Shown here piece after piece: positions 11,001 through 20,946 of a DNA stretch of 64,000 bases (positions are counted from its first letter, which is position 1; the number at the start of each line of letters is the position of its first letter). Source of the DNA: Phorcus lineatus (taxonomy: Eukaryota > Mollusca > Gastropoda > Trochida > Trochidae). Location: positions 23,447,729-23,511,728 of the forward strand of contig OV121096.1 of assembly GCA_921293015.1 (NCBI GenBank). Direction: 5' to 3'. The notes under the pieces are model-generated. The model was not told where the DNA came from and ran no database searches. It saw only the letters and a program-made list of their open reading frames with translations. The position numbers and the translations under genes were made by a program.

Positions 11001-13997
11001 CCCTTTCGCTTGTAGAGTCGGGTCCACATAAAGGTGAACCAGTGAATGAGTTTGTGTTTGTTTGAAATAAGAAGCATCCTGCTACATCAGCGTATTTTAA
11101 TCCGCTGATCGAGCTCCTTCCATATACCCTGATCTCTTTCAAGTAAAACCCCTCGTATCGCTAGCTATCTAACCAGCCAATGAGACGACTCGCATTCAGC
11201 AACAGCGGCACAACCCGGATGGAAAATCCGTTGAGTTAAGGCTAGTAGCTTCATGCGCCTTTATTAACGACATTACATTGGCTGAAAAATAACAGGTGAG
11301 CATAGCCACGAATATCTAGCCGCGCCAGCCGTACGAGGTATTTGGCCCGAAAGAGATCAGGGTATAGGGAAGGAGCTCGATCAGCGGAATCAATTACGCT
11401 GATGTAGCAGGATGAAAAAGAAGCGTGGACCTCTGGTGGTATGAAGTCGACAAAAGATGCAATACCGGCTGGACAAACGTCTTTGGCCACTCCTTTATTT
11501 GGAGGATCGCCTACCTAACTCGCACCTTTAACTCCCAAATTCCAATGAGCTATTTTTATGTTTTCAATGATAAATGAAAACGGTCATATAAATGTTAGGA
11601 CGTCGAAATACTGCGTACATTTTACATGTATATTAGTTTCAAACCTTAATTAATACTACAAGTCCATATTTAAATTTGTGTTTGTGTAATAAGTTTCCAA
11701 AAATTCCGTTTGAGTCATTGACGCGCATCACTGTCCGGTTTTCGATCACAAATCGAGACTTTAACTTGTTTTATTGTCACTATACTTAACACTATTTATG
11801 AAGTTTGGCATATTTGACTGAGTGACTTATGTGGACCTTGTCGAAATGCTTTGCCCAGTTTTCAAGGATCTTTTCCTTGTTCAGGGTCAGTGTGTTCTCA
11901 TTCGAGTTCAAGAACAGAGTTATCCTGACGACGTGGGAACTTGAGGGCACGAAAGGTATACTTCTTAATCTATATTCATTGCAGATAATTGGTTCAACAA
12001 AAAGTTTTCAACATCTAACAGTAAGGACAAATCAAAATGAAATTAAATGCATCCTCATTTATGTTATCCCACGAAGGCTGAATTCATTAAAAACGCTACA
12101 ATTTTTTCTTGTTTAAAATTGTAATGAAAGAATAATTGCAGCATTTTTTTTAAACGTCGTACTGGACAATAAAAATCAAACATTAGTGTGTTTTCTCACT
12201 TGCATATATTTGACTGGGTAAGTTCTTAAATAACGTTTAACGATTGAAATGTAAAGTTTATACAATTAGTTTGTATTCAATTGTTCTGAAAATTGATGAT
12301 AAAGCTCTTTTTGGTTTAAAATCAACCACACTAGTTGTATATACTGTTCCAAAGTGACAGAGAGTATTTTTCGTGGTTTTCAAGTAGCTGAGTAAAGATT
12401 AAAAATACCATATATCTTGAGTTAAGTTCAAATCGTCACTCTAAAATTGCGTCTTTTTTCTTATATGATATTGCTTGTTTTGAATGATGATCGAAAACAG
12501 TCAAATCAATGTCGAAATTATGCGTCCCATTTACAGAAACATTAGTTAAACGATTGACATATATCTTCCAACCCATGTTTGTCTGTTAAATATTTTTCCA
12601 AAATTTCGTTTGAGACAATTGCGTGCGCCACTGTCCGGTTTTCGATCACAATTCACGATTTAAACGTGTTTACTGTTCTTGTACTTGAATGATAAGCAGT
12701 GGGATGCTGATTTTCAGAAACAACCACTACTTCTCGGTAAAAAAAACCCCTCCAATTATAAAGAATAACATTCAAGTAATATATTTTTAATTGTTAAATA
12801 TAGTATGAAAATTCATTTTCCAGTTCTTTCATAATCTTGTCTTCATTAGCAATATTCACACTATTTTTCAAGAACAAAACGTTTAAGATCTTTTGACCAA
12901 AGTAATCATTTACATAGCAACATGAATGAACAACAACTGTCGCAGTGTACGGAATTGTGTTGAAAAATATGTTGTTTTTTTGCTTTCATCAGGGTGTTGG
13001 GGTGTGATAGCGTAGTGGTTAGCGCGTTCGGTTTCGGATCAAGAGGGCCGTTGTTCGAATCCCGCCAGGGGCTCGGCAACTTTTTCTGCAGTAGAGAACT
13101 GTTCTACACGCAGTCAGGTATGGGTGCAATGCTTCACTGAAGTCCAGCGCAGTACCACCCATGGTTCGCTAGTTCAGTCGATGCTCGCATGTTTCACCGC
13201 AATGCATAGCCACAATAGTTGTGGGGGTTTCTCCCTGCAACAGTACCAGCTGCCGTGATATACGTGAATTACTCCTGAAAGTGGCGTTAAACCTAAGTCA
13301 CCTCATCAGGGTGTTGACGGCTTCTTCATGTGCCCGATCGTTTCATCAACGTTCATCTCGTAACCATAATTAAAAACCAGTCAGTGAAATAACTTATTTT
13401 GGCAGTGCCCGGATGACAGGTTCAACGATCTTATACGTGGTCTTTATAGGAAAACCAAGTTTTTTGGATATTGGTCTACTTCTTTATTGCAGTGAAAATC
13501 CCAACGATGATATTAACACAGTCATCAAGCAAGTAACTAGAACCGTTATCGCTTTCTTGATACAAATAAATATCATCTATACCGGAACGTCAATTGATAC
13601 AAAGAAGTTAACTAGCCATAAACATTGGTTTAACTGCAAATCTACAGCTTATTAATTTCACTAAAATATGGTATCCGTGATATAGGTAACAAACCGGAAG
13701 CGATACGAGGCATATGCTTACAAAAATATCAGGGAATTGTATCACTTTCGCAGATGCGTAACCATACAAATGTCTTTCCCTTACCTGCAGGTTACTGGTC
13801 CCAGTGAGGTTGAATCTGAGCGTACAGGTGAGAGACTCTGGGGAGTATTTAACTTCTGTACACCCTCTCTTGTCCGAACATTTCAACTGACAATAATTGT
13901 ACCCTAGATTCAGCCCCAACCTTACTTCGAAGTACTTCTCTTTTACACAGAAACACCGGACTATCAGAAGGGGAGTTAACCATGAAAACACAGCCAT
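7555..13997 (-). CDS. Secreted apple/PAN-like protein with unknown C-terminal domain, three exons
   Basis: Joined coding sequence 13997-13785, 9364-9274, 8027-7555; about 258 residues ending in TAG. The start at 13997-13995 (AACAAGATGG) is chosen over two upstream in-frame ATGs because it has a good Kozak context and directly begins a signal peptide (MAVFSWLTPLLIVRCFC, residues 1-17). Residues 36-58 carry C-x3-C-x5-C-x11-C, the same spacing as the plus-strand lectin gene at 22198, suggesting an apple/PAN-like extracellular module. Exon 2 adds three cysteines (76, 81, 84). Exon 3 (residues 103-258) is rich in alternating hydrophobic residues, has four cysteines (116, 134, 160, 251) and N-glycosylation sequons (NQT, NSS), and no membrane segment; I do not recognise its family. 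Phases agree: 0 at intron 1, 1 at intron 2. Probably a secreted adhesive or immune-type protein; this is inference. A 5' non-coding exon is possible. Confidence 0.72.
8139..8345 (+). repeat. 27 bp minisatellite, about 7.5 copies
   Basis: The unit is ATGACTCATATGGAGGATGAAATAGTT, 27 bp. Because it is a multiple of three it opens frames on both strands (8139-8354 plus, 8336-8088 minus), but these are by-products of the repeat. It lies in intron 2 of the minus-strand gene, about 110 bases upstream of exon 3. Confidence 0.92.
8585..8815 (+). mobile_element. Diverged relative of the MITE at 10153-10402
   Basis: Shares ordered blocks with the complete copy: TTCTCTTCCCATAGAGG, GGGCTTCCGGCAGATTCCCC, CAAAATATTGCAAAAC, ATTTCAGCCAATTGAGA, TGTCACCAAGGCCTATGCAAT and CAGTCC. 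Ends are eroded and boundaries approximate. Confidence 0.45.
8828..9121 (-). mobile_element. MITE family D copy
   Basis: Runs from GACACAGAGAATGTTTCATAAAC to CAACATACTCTGTGCCCCTTTAA. The reverse complement of its right end matches the left end at 36665 (TTAAAGGGGCACAGAGTATG, followed by GTTGTTGG..GTCAAATATGTCA). It carries the GAAACCACTACTTCTCGTTAAAA block also seen at 12730. Intronic in the minus-strand gene. Confidence 0.55.
9274..9364 (-). CDS. Exon 2 (91 bp, cysteine-containing)
   Basis: Acceptor TCTGATTTCAG precedes GATCATCGTC; donor GTGAGA follows ..TTCTATG. The phase-0 entry gives DHRLCVSNFCTECIVLARSK and then a basic stretch; the exit phase is 1. Both phases match the flanking exons, which is the main support for an exon too short to stand out by itself. 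Confidence 0.65.
9477..9905 (-). mobile_element. MITE family D copy interrupted by a SINE head
   Basis: Begins ACAAAGAGTGTGTTTCATAA, matching 12354 (GTGACAGAGAGTATTTTTCG) and 8828. It continues across the 9681-9753 insertion into CATTTTTCATTGTGACAGTTTCCAAAATTACG, which matches 11690 and 12590. The right boundary is uncertain. Confidence 0.5.
9681..9753 (+). mobile_element. tRNA-head-only retroposon (73 bp SINE head)
   Basis: The SINE head alone: GATAGCGCAGTGGTTAGCGC (A box) to GGTTCGAATCC (B box), ending CCCGCGTGTAA with none of the SINE body. Flanked by TACTAGTAATGTG (9668-9680) and TACTAGTTATGTG (9754-9766), a 13 bp duplication with one mismatch. The stems do not fold as a good cloverleaf (the T arm CGTGG/CCCGC mispairs), so I do not call a tRNA gene. 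Confidence 0.75.
10153..10402 (+). mobile_element. 250 bp MITE with ~37 bp TIRs and 8 bp TSD
   Basis: Left TIR (A)CATTCTCTCCCAACAGAG followed by ATAGCTCCGTCATAAATTT; the right end is its near-perfect reverse complement (AAATTTATGACGGAGCTACC, then TCTGTTGGGAGAGAATG). Flanked by an exact 8 bp TTTAACCA at 10145-10152 and 10403-10410. An 8 bp duplication fits hAT-type mobilisation. Related copies lie at 8585-8815 and 24950-25174. In intron 1 of the minus-strand gene. Confidence 0.88.
10690..11060 (-). pseudogene. Non-LTR retrotransposon reverse transcriptase fragment
   Basis: The minus-strand frame from 11027 reads SLLSIARTIL, then QCGFNSGRSTVGMILAA, then a degenerate YTTFVYILRTFDSV. This is the RT order 'xISLLSIAGKIL .. 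QCGFRxGRSTxDMIFAARQ .. LYTTFVDLTKAFDTV' known from metazoan LINE elements. The YTTFV..FD part corresponds to RT motif A with its aspartate-bearing AFD eroded to TFD. A stop follows, then a frameshifted continuation AKFGCPAK. The upstream and downstream domains are absent. 5'-truncated or decayed relic. Confidence 0.75.
11075..11414 (+). mobile_element. 340 bp MITE with ~65 bp TIRs
   Basis: CATCCTGCTACATCAGCGTA and the following 45 bases (to GATCTCTTTC, about 11140) reappear in reverse complement at 11350-11414, ending GCTGATGTAGCAGGATG. Flanks AATAAGAAG (11066-11074) and AAAAAGAAG (11415-11423) look like a 9 bp duplication with one mismatch. A 79-codon minus frame here (11490-11251) spans the element's edge and is not a gene. 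Confidence 0.82.
11540..11800 (-). mobile_element. MITE family D fragment
   Basis: Contains AACGGTCATATAAATGTTAGGACGTC, TTTCCAAAAATTCCGTTTGAG and CACTGTCCGGTTTTCGATCAC, each with counterparts at 9600-9850, 12500-12660 and 36830-36880. Ends not resolved. Confidence 0.5.
11801..12353. other. Intronic, nothing recognised
   Basis: A 95-codon plus frame (11829-12116) has no similarity. The stretch may be further eroded repeat sequence. Confidence 0.3.
12354..12760 (-). mobile_element. MITE family D, near-complete copy
   Basis: Starts GTGACAGAGAGTATTTTTCG and runs through CAAAATTTCGTTTGAG, CCACTGTCCGGTTTTCGATC and AACAACCACTACTTCTCGG. Read in reverse it parallels 36665-36880 block for block. Non-coding. 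Confidence 0.55.
13000..13302 (+). mobile_element. tRNA-derived SINE, full length, copy 4
   Basis: Head GTGATAGCGTAGTGGTTAGCG with an intact B box GTTCGAATCCC, full body, and end GGCGTTAAACC. Flanked by an exact 14 bp duplication TCATCAGGGTGTTG at 12986-12999 and 13303-13316. The perfect duplication suggests it is among the younger insertions here. It is in intron 1 of the minus-strand gene, about 480 bases from exon 1. Confidence 0.94.
13785..13997 (-). CDS. Exon 1: signal peptide and apple-like cysteine module
   Basis: Coding part of exon 1. It ends ..CTGCAG followed by the donor GTAAGG at 13784, intron phase 0. It encodes the hydrophobic leader and the CQLKC..GC..LTC motif (C36, C40, C46, C58). 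Confidence 0.72.
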
Positions 13998-14279
13998 CTT
14001 GTTCTGGCTCTGGGCGAGTAATGGGCTAATTTGCCGACCCTTCATTTTAACGACCTCGTACGTCATTATGTATTGATGAAGAAGAAGTGATTATAATCCA
14101 AGTGTCACATTGATACTTAAGATGAAGTTAAAATATATACTCCTGAATTATTTAATGCGTATCATAATGGGTTAGACATGAACCATCCTTAATTATTGAT
14201 ATGATGTTTCAATAAAACAGTCTTTATTTTCGATTGGTCTAATTTTATTCTGACTTTTATATGTAAACATTAACACATT

Positions 14280-14638
14280 TTAAAGAGACAGTAGCACGTT
14301 TTTAGATACATAGAGTGATATAACGAAAACGAAAATAAATCTTACCAATTGCAAGGCAATGATTTTTTGATGAAAAGAAGCAGTTCTGAAGTGAAGTACC
14401 CATGTTTAGTTAAGGTCTCCGATTCTGATTTCCTACCTCAAATGGTTTAAAGGTTTTTATACAAAAATGGCCGCCAAGGGTCATCGCTTGATACTTGATT
14501 ATTTTTTCTACGACTGCAGATGTCTTGGTTACATCAGGGGGAGGTTTGACCCTCTGTAAAATACATTTTGCGATAACTTTTTTGGGGGGGACAGTTTGAA
14601 GAAATAAATATTCCAAAACACGTGCTACTGCCTCTTAA
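14280..14638 (+). mobile_element. TTAA-flanked MITE, complete
   Basis: TTAA at 14280-14283 is followed by AGAGACAGTAGCACG; the right end is CGTGCTACTGCCTC followed by TTAA at 14635-14638. The inverted repeats match apart from one small indel. The interior is non-coding. Fragments of the family occur near 380-408 and 6722-7170. Confidence 0.82.
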
Positions 14639-14787
14639 AAACATAATGTTTTTTTATCAAGTCGTGAAAAGAACATGGTTTTGTGATATTACGGGAAAAC
14701 ATAGACGATAGTTAGGCAGTTAAAATCCCAAAATTACCTTGGTATTATAATAAACCTTGTTAGGTATATCGTTTTGTTACCTCTGTA

Positions 14788-16370
14788 GGGGAGACCGGGG
14801 CAGTTTGGGACATGGGGTAGATTAGGACACCATAGATATCTAGTGATTAAAAAGAAGGAGAAAGAAGCTGAAGTGACATCATACATCATGTGACAAATGA
14901 TGCTAATGGCTGAAAATGTGGTGTAGTTCGCTCATTGGAAAGTAGTACTCAAATTTCTATAGTTGGAGGAAAATTTTAGCATCTTAGTAATTATGATCTG
15001 ATGTAAAGATGATTAACAGAACCTAGTTGATACCTATTGTTCTGGAGAGTTCTGTCATTAGGCTAAGTTCTAAGACGTAATAACTTGACATGCTATTTCA
15101 AGTTACCAATATGGAGACATATGACCCTTTTGTTTGTCATCGGGGCAGTTTGGGACAGTGCTAATGGGGCAGATTGGGACAGTGTCTCAATGTGCACCGG
15201 TACATTTTGATATCGTCCCGATGGTCGAATCGTCAGAATCTATCTGAAGCACACACGCTTTGTTTTGTCTACATGAAATACTAAAAATCATAATAAATAA
15301 TAAATGATAATAATAAATTAGAAGTATAAATATCTTCAAAGTGCATTTCAAGGATATACTGATGACTTGGGGCTCCTGCTGGTTCCAGAGGAACTGACCA
15401 CATTACTGGATTAATGACCACAACAGTTTTCAGTGAGTGGCTTGACCACTCTGTTGACCACGCAAAGTGTAGTGTTGACAATAAGGTGCTCCTTCGATCT
15501 GCTCGACAACAACCAGAGCCACTTATCCCCTTGCAGGCAAAACACTAAAGCCTCTTGACAGAATGTGTACAGTCCCTTGAATAAATTCTACAATCAGGAC
15601 GAAGATGCATGGCAGTTAACCCATGCAGTGGTCACAATGACAACCTTTCATGTCGCAGAGTTATTTGGAACATCATATCCCAGGGTATTTACGAATCAGG
15701 ACATTTCTTAAAAAATAATCACTTATATACCCACAGGACTGAAATGTGTTCATTTAAGAGGAACTTCTGAATTATTTTCTTACAAATAGACCAGAAAAAA
15801 CTGCAACTTGGACCTCGAGCTGCAAGTATCCATGATGTCCCACACATGGGCCACCAGAAGCACCCCATATAACAAATGGGACCACCAGATACAAGCACCC
15901 AAGATGCAACCATTGGACCATCAAAAGCACTCAAGATGAACAAATTAGATGATTGCACCACCAGATACAAGCATCAAAGATGAAAACATTGAACCTCAAG
16001 CCAAGAACAATGATTAAAAATTTACCTGATACTTCAACAAGCAATATTCCATTGTTTATGTCACTGTGATGATATTAATTGGAAGTCATTTATTTTTAAT
16101 TATTACTTTCGACAGAAATGTATATCGTCCCAATGTGCCCTGGGTAGTGTCCCAATGTATCCCGGGGTGGGGCAGTTTGGGACAGCATTTTTTACCTTTT
16201 TATATCTCATTTGTACTAAAAGTTTCTTAACATATTTTATTGTCTCTTGTTTTAATATTTTGACCATAAAGGTTGCTTGAAATCTACCAAGTTTCATGTT
16301 GTTTGACTTCATAGATTTAGAACAAACAGGAAAATAAGTTTTTTTTGTCCCAATGTGCCCCGGTCGGCCC
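14788..16370. mobile_element. 1.58 kb TA-flanked non-autonomous element with GGGACA repeats
   Basis: The left end GGGGAGACCGGGGCAGTTTG pairs with the right end (reverse complement GGGCCGACCGGGGCACATTG), each next to TA (14786-14787, 16371-16372). Inside, the motif GGGGCAGTTTGGGACA recurs in both orientations near 15140, 15165, 16128, 16145 and 16170. A short direct repeat CCACCAGATACAAGCA(T/C)C appears near 15890 and 15959. No transposase frame seen. TA duplication and subterminal repeats suggest a Tc1/mariner-pogo-type deletion derivative, but this is inference. Confidence 0.7.
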
Positions 16371-16690
16371 TATATCACATCACAAGCTACGTGCATCCCG
16401 AGCCATGCTTCAACAGTTTTTGTCGTGTCAATTACCCTATAAGCGACACTTCTTAAAAACTCATAATAAAAGTTTATTATTATAATATAAAGCCGAATCC
16501 TTTAAATATCGAAGTTTGTTTGTGAGAAACCGAAAAGTGATACAGTCGAGTTAAGTGGTTGTTTAAAGGCACTATTGCAGACAAATATTTCGTCAATAGA
16601 GGAAGTGCATAGATGAAGATCATCTCCCGTCATTACTAATTATTACTGATCCACACTCAGGTAATCTACACATACAGGATACTTAACGAC

Positions 16691-16804
16691 CTTCCATTTA
16701 ATACTATTTTTATTAAACGAGTTAATGATTAAGTATAAAACGAGTGAAAGCGAGTTTGATACCAAATCATTAATGAGTTTAATAAAAATAGTATTAAATG
16801 GAAG
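16691..16804. repeat. Large AT-rich inverted repeat (40 bp arms, 34 bp loop)
   Basis: CTTCCATTTAATACTATTTT continuing to TAATGATT (16691-16730) is repeated in reverse complement as AATCATTAATGAGTTTAATA to GAAG (16765-16804), with very few mismatches. It can form a long hairpin. Probably the body of a foldback element. Confidence 0.85.
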
Positions 16805-16981
16805 GAAGTTTAGTTTTCTGTTTATTACTTGACCTCAGTAATCAAGCATTATTACCGAAAGTGTACTGAACGAAGAATTTCCGCGACTAAGCCGCCATTG
16901 AGACGTCGGTGCCCAGATTGTGACGTCACAACCACACAATATTATGACGTCATACGGGGGGTGGTATTACACTAGTTTAAT

Positions 16982-17078
16982 CATCCTCCACGCAGGCGGT
17001 CTGCGCACCTCGGACTTCCGCCTTCGATGTGCGCATGTAAGCCGGGCTTGACATGCGCACATCCCTGTTTGGAGGATG
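16982..17078. repeat. GC-rich nested hairpin
   Basis: CATCCTCCA at 16982-16990 pairs with TGGAGGATG at 17070-17078. Inside is a strong stem GATGTGCGCATGTAAGCC / GGGCTTGACATGCGCACATC (17026-17063). It stands out from AT-rich surroundings by base composition. Origin unknown; possibly the end of the same foldback element as the hairpin at 16691. Confidence 0.7.
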
Positions 17079-17910
17079 TAGTTTAATATCGCCTAATAAA
17101 TTATCACTGCGGTATCTTACACGGGCGAGTAATAAAATAAGTTATTAACAAATATGCACATATTCAGGTCGTGAGGTTGATCCGAAAAACCCGGATTATT
17201 AAATGCAACGTTGTTATAAATCCGCATTAACTGCGATATCGGAAATATCAAAATTTTGTCTACAACCAGAAACGCGAAAACGGCAGCCGCGATTAACAAC
17301 GATACATACTTTAATAAACAACGTCTAACCCGTCATACTCAATTTAGATTATAGGTAAATTCAAAAACTGACCACATCACTGGCTCAGACGTTTGCAACC
17401 GTTATATTTGTTTCCCATTTTGTGCAAAGTTGATCATAGATTATTTTTTAAATCTCGGAGGCCGATTTTAGCCGTCTTATTATTTTCATTGATGTTTACA
17501 TATCAGTTGTAAAGAATAAGTATTCTATTGCGTCGATAGTTTTTAATTCAACACTTTCCATTTCCTTTATGAATAAATAAGATCATGAAACCCTGGGGAA
17601 ATCACTATAAGTTCTTCATTCACAAATCTCTTGAATCTTAATTGAATTTGAAAGGTTGGTGTTAGCAAAACGGAAAAAGTTTACAAAAGACGTGTTGGTT
17701 TACAGGGTAAACCTTATTTATCTTAACCACTTTCAAGCTGTAATTACCATGGGGTTTAAATACTACAAAACACTATGACTCTATCTATCTGTATCCCCCC
17801 TTTTATTATTCATATCATTCTTCGTCTAATCAATCATAACACTTATATACTTATCATCACCCATATACTGATAATGGGTATATGGGTGTGTAAAATAAAA
17901 TTGAAGTGGA
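17079..17910. other. Intergenic, nothing recognised
   Basis: No exon, transposase or array detected. One short repeat of ATACTGATAATGGGTATATGGGTG type near 17860. Confidence 0.35.
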
Positions 17911-18190
17911 TATACGAGGGGAAGTCAATAAATGCACAGCATAGAAGTGGATATAAAACAGAAACCAATGGTTGTGATATTAACTCTATTTTTAAATGGG
18001 GGTTGGTGGGTTGGTTAAGATGTTCAAAGCCTCATTGTTGAAGTGCAGCCTTTGCAATATGACTCATTTGCACTGGAGCGTTGTCGTGAAGAAGTATAAC
18101 TCCAGCAGGCAACATGCCGCGCCTCTTCTTCTTTATCGCCGCTCTCATTTGCTTCAACAAGTTAGCATAGTAGGCCCATAACATTGTAGT
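17911..18190 (-). pseudogene. Mariner transposase C-terminal fragment with one TIR
   Basis: On the minus strand, 18185 to about 18040 encodes YYANLLKQMRAAIKKKRRG, then a GVILLHDNAPVQMSHIAKAAL segment, stop, and GFEHLNQPTNPH. This matches mariner proteins (AIxxKRRGxLxxGVxLLHDNARPHxA .. GxExLxHPPYSPDLAP), including the second catalytic aspartate in LLHDN. The SPDLAPSD part is lost. TATACGAGGGGAAGTCAATA at 17911 looks like a mariner terminal repeat closing the element. Only the 3' end survives. Confidence 0.75.
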
Positions 18191-18205
18191 TTTAGACTGT
18201 TTATA

Positions 18206-19595
18206 TACTCTTCAATTTTTTTCATGATACATACCTGTTATTTAAAGAAAGGCTTGCTCAAAAGTGTAAATTTACCAAAAACAATGGCCCAAAAAGTTTA
18301 CGTTGTGTTCAGGGACGAAAACGAGCGATTCGTCCAAATGCATTGTCTGCCAAAGCACGTGCAGCATGCGATCATGAAGGTTTATATGCAGACACGTCTG
18401 CTTTAGGGGTATAAAACGCCATATCAGCCGCTGTTCATTCTGACTACACAACATCGGTACAGCGACCTGAAGAATGCCAAGACTGAACAGAGCGCAACGC
18501 AACAACGCTATTGGCAGACTGCAAGCAGGAGCGACGCAGCGAGATGTTGCAACACACTTTGGCGTGTCCAGACAGACCATCTTTTCATTGTGGACCAGTT
18601 TCAACACCCGAAACAGTGTTCATGATAGGCCAAGGTCAGGCAGACCAAGGGTGACTACTCGGGCCCAAGATCGGTACATCCGACTGCTCCACCTTCGGGA
18701 ACGCACCAGGACAGCAACGTTAACAACAACGCAGATACCAGGCCTGCAACAGGCAAAGAGAGGCTGGACTTTTTCCACGACGACCGGTTCGACGTCCCGT
18801 TTTAACGCAACGTCATCTGGCGGAACGTCTCCAGTGGTGTCAACAGAGGATGAGATGGGCACGTGCAAGGTAGAGAACCGTTCACTACAGTGATGAGTCC
18901 CGTTTTCTGCTTCGACGAAGTGATGGACGAGCACGTGTATACCGACGTCGTGGAGAACGTTATGCTGCCAACTGTGTTCAGGAGGTTGTCCCATTTGGAG
19001 GTGGGAGTGTCATGGTGTGGGCCAGGATTCGTCACGGTGTTAGGACACCCCTCGTGCATGTTGTGGGTAACCTCACAGGAGTACGGCATAGAGACTAAAT
19101 CCTACAGCCTTACATTATTCCTCACGTCAACGTCCATGGTGGTCTCTTTCAGCAGGACAGTGCTCGACCACATGTTGCACGTGTTTGTCAAGACGTTTTA
19201 CAGCGTAACAATGTCCAGACATTGCCATGGCCAGCCAGGTCACCAGATTTGTCACCAATTGAGCATCTCTTGGACGAACTGGATCGACGCGTGCGCAGGA
19301 GGAATCCAACACCCCAAACACTTCCAGGACTTCTTGCAGCACTTCAGCACGAATGGCAGAACATTCCACAGGCTGTGATTGACAACTTGATTGCATCCAT
19401 GGGTCGTCGGTGCCAAGCAATAATCAATGCCAATGGTGGCCATACCCGATACTGACATTTGTGCACCCCTGTAATGTTGAAACACTTGTGCACCTGTGCA
19501 TTTCAAGATCATGCTTATTTTGAATAAAATTTACTGAACAGAGATCTTAAATTGAACTTTGAAAGTCAGTGTCAAGTTTCTTTTTTTGAAGAGTT
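18206..19595 (+). mobile_element. Tc1-like DNA transposon, 1.39 kb, both ends present
   Basis: The left terminus TACTCTTCAA.. (TA at 18204-18205) and right terminus ..TTGAAGAGTT (TA at 19596-19597) are inverted repeats (tACTCTTCAA / AACTCTTCAA). The interior contains one plus-strand transposase reading, described separately. Length is normal for Tc1 elements. Confidence 0.8.
18474..19454 (+). pseudogene. Tc1 (DD34E) transposase, inactivated
   Basis: Starts at ATGCCAAGACTG with a paired-like helix-turn-helix region (GRLQAGATQRDVATHFGVSR, then QTIFSLW) and a GRPR hook (SGRPRVTTRAQDR). The frame breaks near 18740 and resumes one frame over with RRPVRRPVLTQRHLAERLQW, VHYSDESRF (first D), LFQQDSARPH (second D) and WPARSPDLSPIEHLLDEL (E). 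Exactly 34 residues separate the second D from the E. In-frame stops TAG 18871-18873 and TAA 19096-19098 plus the frameshift abolish function. The C-terminal MGRRCQAIINANGGHTRY is typical of the family. Confidence 0.88.
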
Positions 19596-19599
19596 TATA

Positions 19600-20466
19600 A
19601 GTATCACTCTTTTAGTGGCATTCTAGAAGTTGTAGTAGTAATGAAGTACACGATTTTATGGATATTCAACTTCTTTATTAACAGATTCGCGACATTTCGG
19701 TAAAGCTCCTTATACCGTTTTCAAGCATATGGACAAAAAGATGTATGGATGTATATATAGGTGTGTTTACAGAAACAACAAATGGAGATAAAATGAGATA
19801 AAAATAACAATTCAAATGATTGACTGAGGTACGCCATTGTTGCACATATAAACAATATGACACCGCTTTCACATTTGGAAAAGAAGATACTCTGTTATTC
19901 TCCAACATGCTATGAAGAACAGTTGAAGTACCATCACGTTCTTTTCTTAACGTGAGGTTGGTTACCTGAAGTCTTCCGTCTTATATCCCTCAAACTAGAC
20001 CGGATCCGAGGATTATACGAGTGATTCGGCTGCGATGTGTGAATGGTTTTGAAACCGCTGTCTAAGTTTCATTGATGTCGCGGTGACAAGAGCTACTGCT
20101 GTATGAGAGATCGACATGTCATTGTTTTATGCTTGTCAAGATTGATACTTTCAGGAAATCGTGATAAAACTAATGTCGTTATATTTCGTAGGGGTGGTCC
20201 AATGTCTCAAAAAGAAAAATGTAATGTAAAATGTTTAGGTAATCAACTTGTTAAAACAGTTTATGGTTACACAACCGTCATCAACCTCTTCAATCTCCTC
20301 ATCAACCGTCATCAACCTTTATCATCTTACCGTTCAAGCCTCATCAATATCAACGCGTACAGACATACAGCTGTAAATTTCTATGTTATAAATGTAAGTC
20401 AAAACTTACGAAATTGTGATGCTCCAACCAGGAATTGATCAAATGTGACTCTATACTTATATAGAT
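19600..20466. other. Intergenic, nothing recognised
   Basis: Frames at 19908-19678 and 20103-20438 show no similarity or exon structure. Confidence 0.35.
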
Positions 20467-20468
20467 GC

Positions 20469-20528
<60 letters not shown>

Positions 20529-20529
20529 G
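20467..20529. repeat. (TA)n microsatellite
   Basis: An almost pure TA repeat, with ATGTATA on the left and ATTTATATATATGC on the right. It can form a cruciform. Confidence 0.97.
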
Positions 20530-20556
20530 CAGTCTGATTAAAATCGACAGTATTAC

Positions 20557-20946
20557 GAGGAATAAAGCTTTTTTTATATTAACTCTAGAGGGATTTGAAC
20601 GTACTATATTAGGGACTGTCCTCTCCACAACGGTCTGAAAGCACCCTCCTGGCTCGCACGTTCTGACGCAATCTCAACTAACCAATCACAAAGACACCGG
20701 CAAAAGCTTTCGGTATCAGTATCTTGGGTCAAGTAACTCCTGTTTACCATTCGTTAACCTTTATCGCCGCTGTCGTTATTTTAAACGGGATGATGTGATT
20801 GGTCCACTAATGACTAGGTTTTGTCTGCGCTGAACTGGTGTAAGGAAGTCAAGCAAGGAGGTTGCTTTCAGACCGTTGTGGAGAGGAAAGCACTTGATAG
20901 ACGTTCGAATTCCGCTATAGTCAATATTTAAAAACCTTAATTCCTC
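20557..20946. mobile_element. 390 bp foldback MITE with long imperfect TIRs
   Basis: GAGGAATAAAG.. TTTGAACGTACTA.. CTCTCCACAACGGTCTGAAA on the left is answered by TTTCAGACCGTTGTGGAGAG.. ACGTTCGAATTCC.. CTTAATTCCTC on the right. The 20 bp inner segment TTTCAGACCGTTGTGGAGAG is a perfect inverted match. Partial relatives at 3945-4188 and 25590-25790 share the centre (ACCAATCACATCATC, AACAGGAGTTACTTG on the other strand). Confidence 0.75.

Noticed and set aside
11251-11490. 79-codon minus-strand frame
   Set aside because: Crosses the boundary of the MITE at 11075-11414 and has no similarity.
18224-18406. 60-codon frame at the start of the Tc1 element
   Set aside because: Precedes the true transposase start (18474) and shows no family similarity; it is element 5' non-coding sequence.
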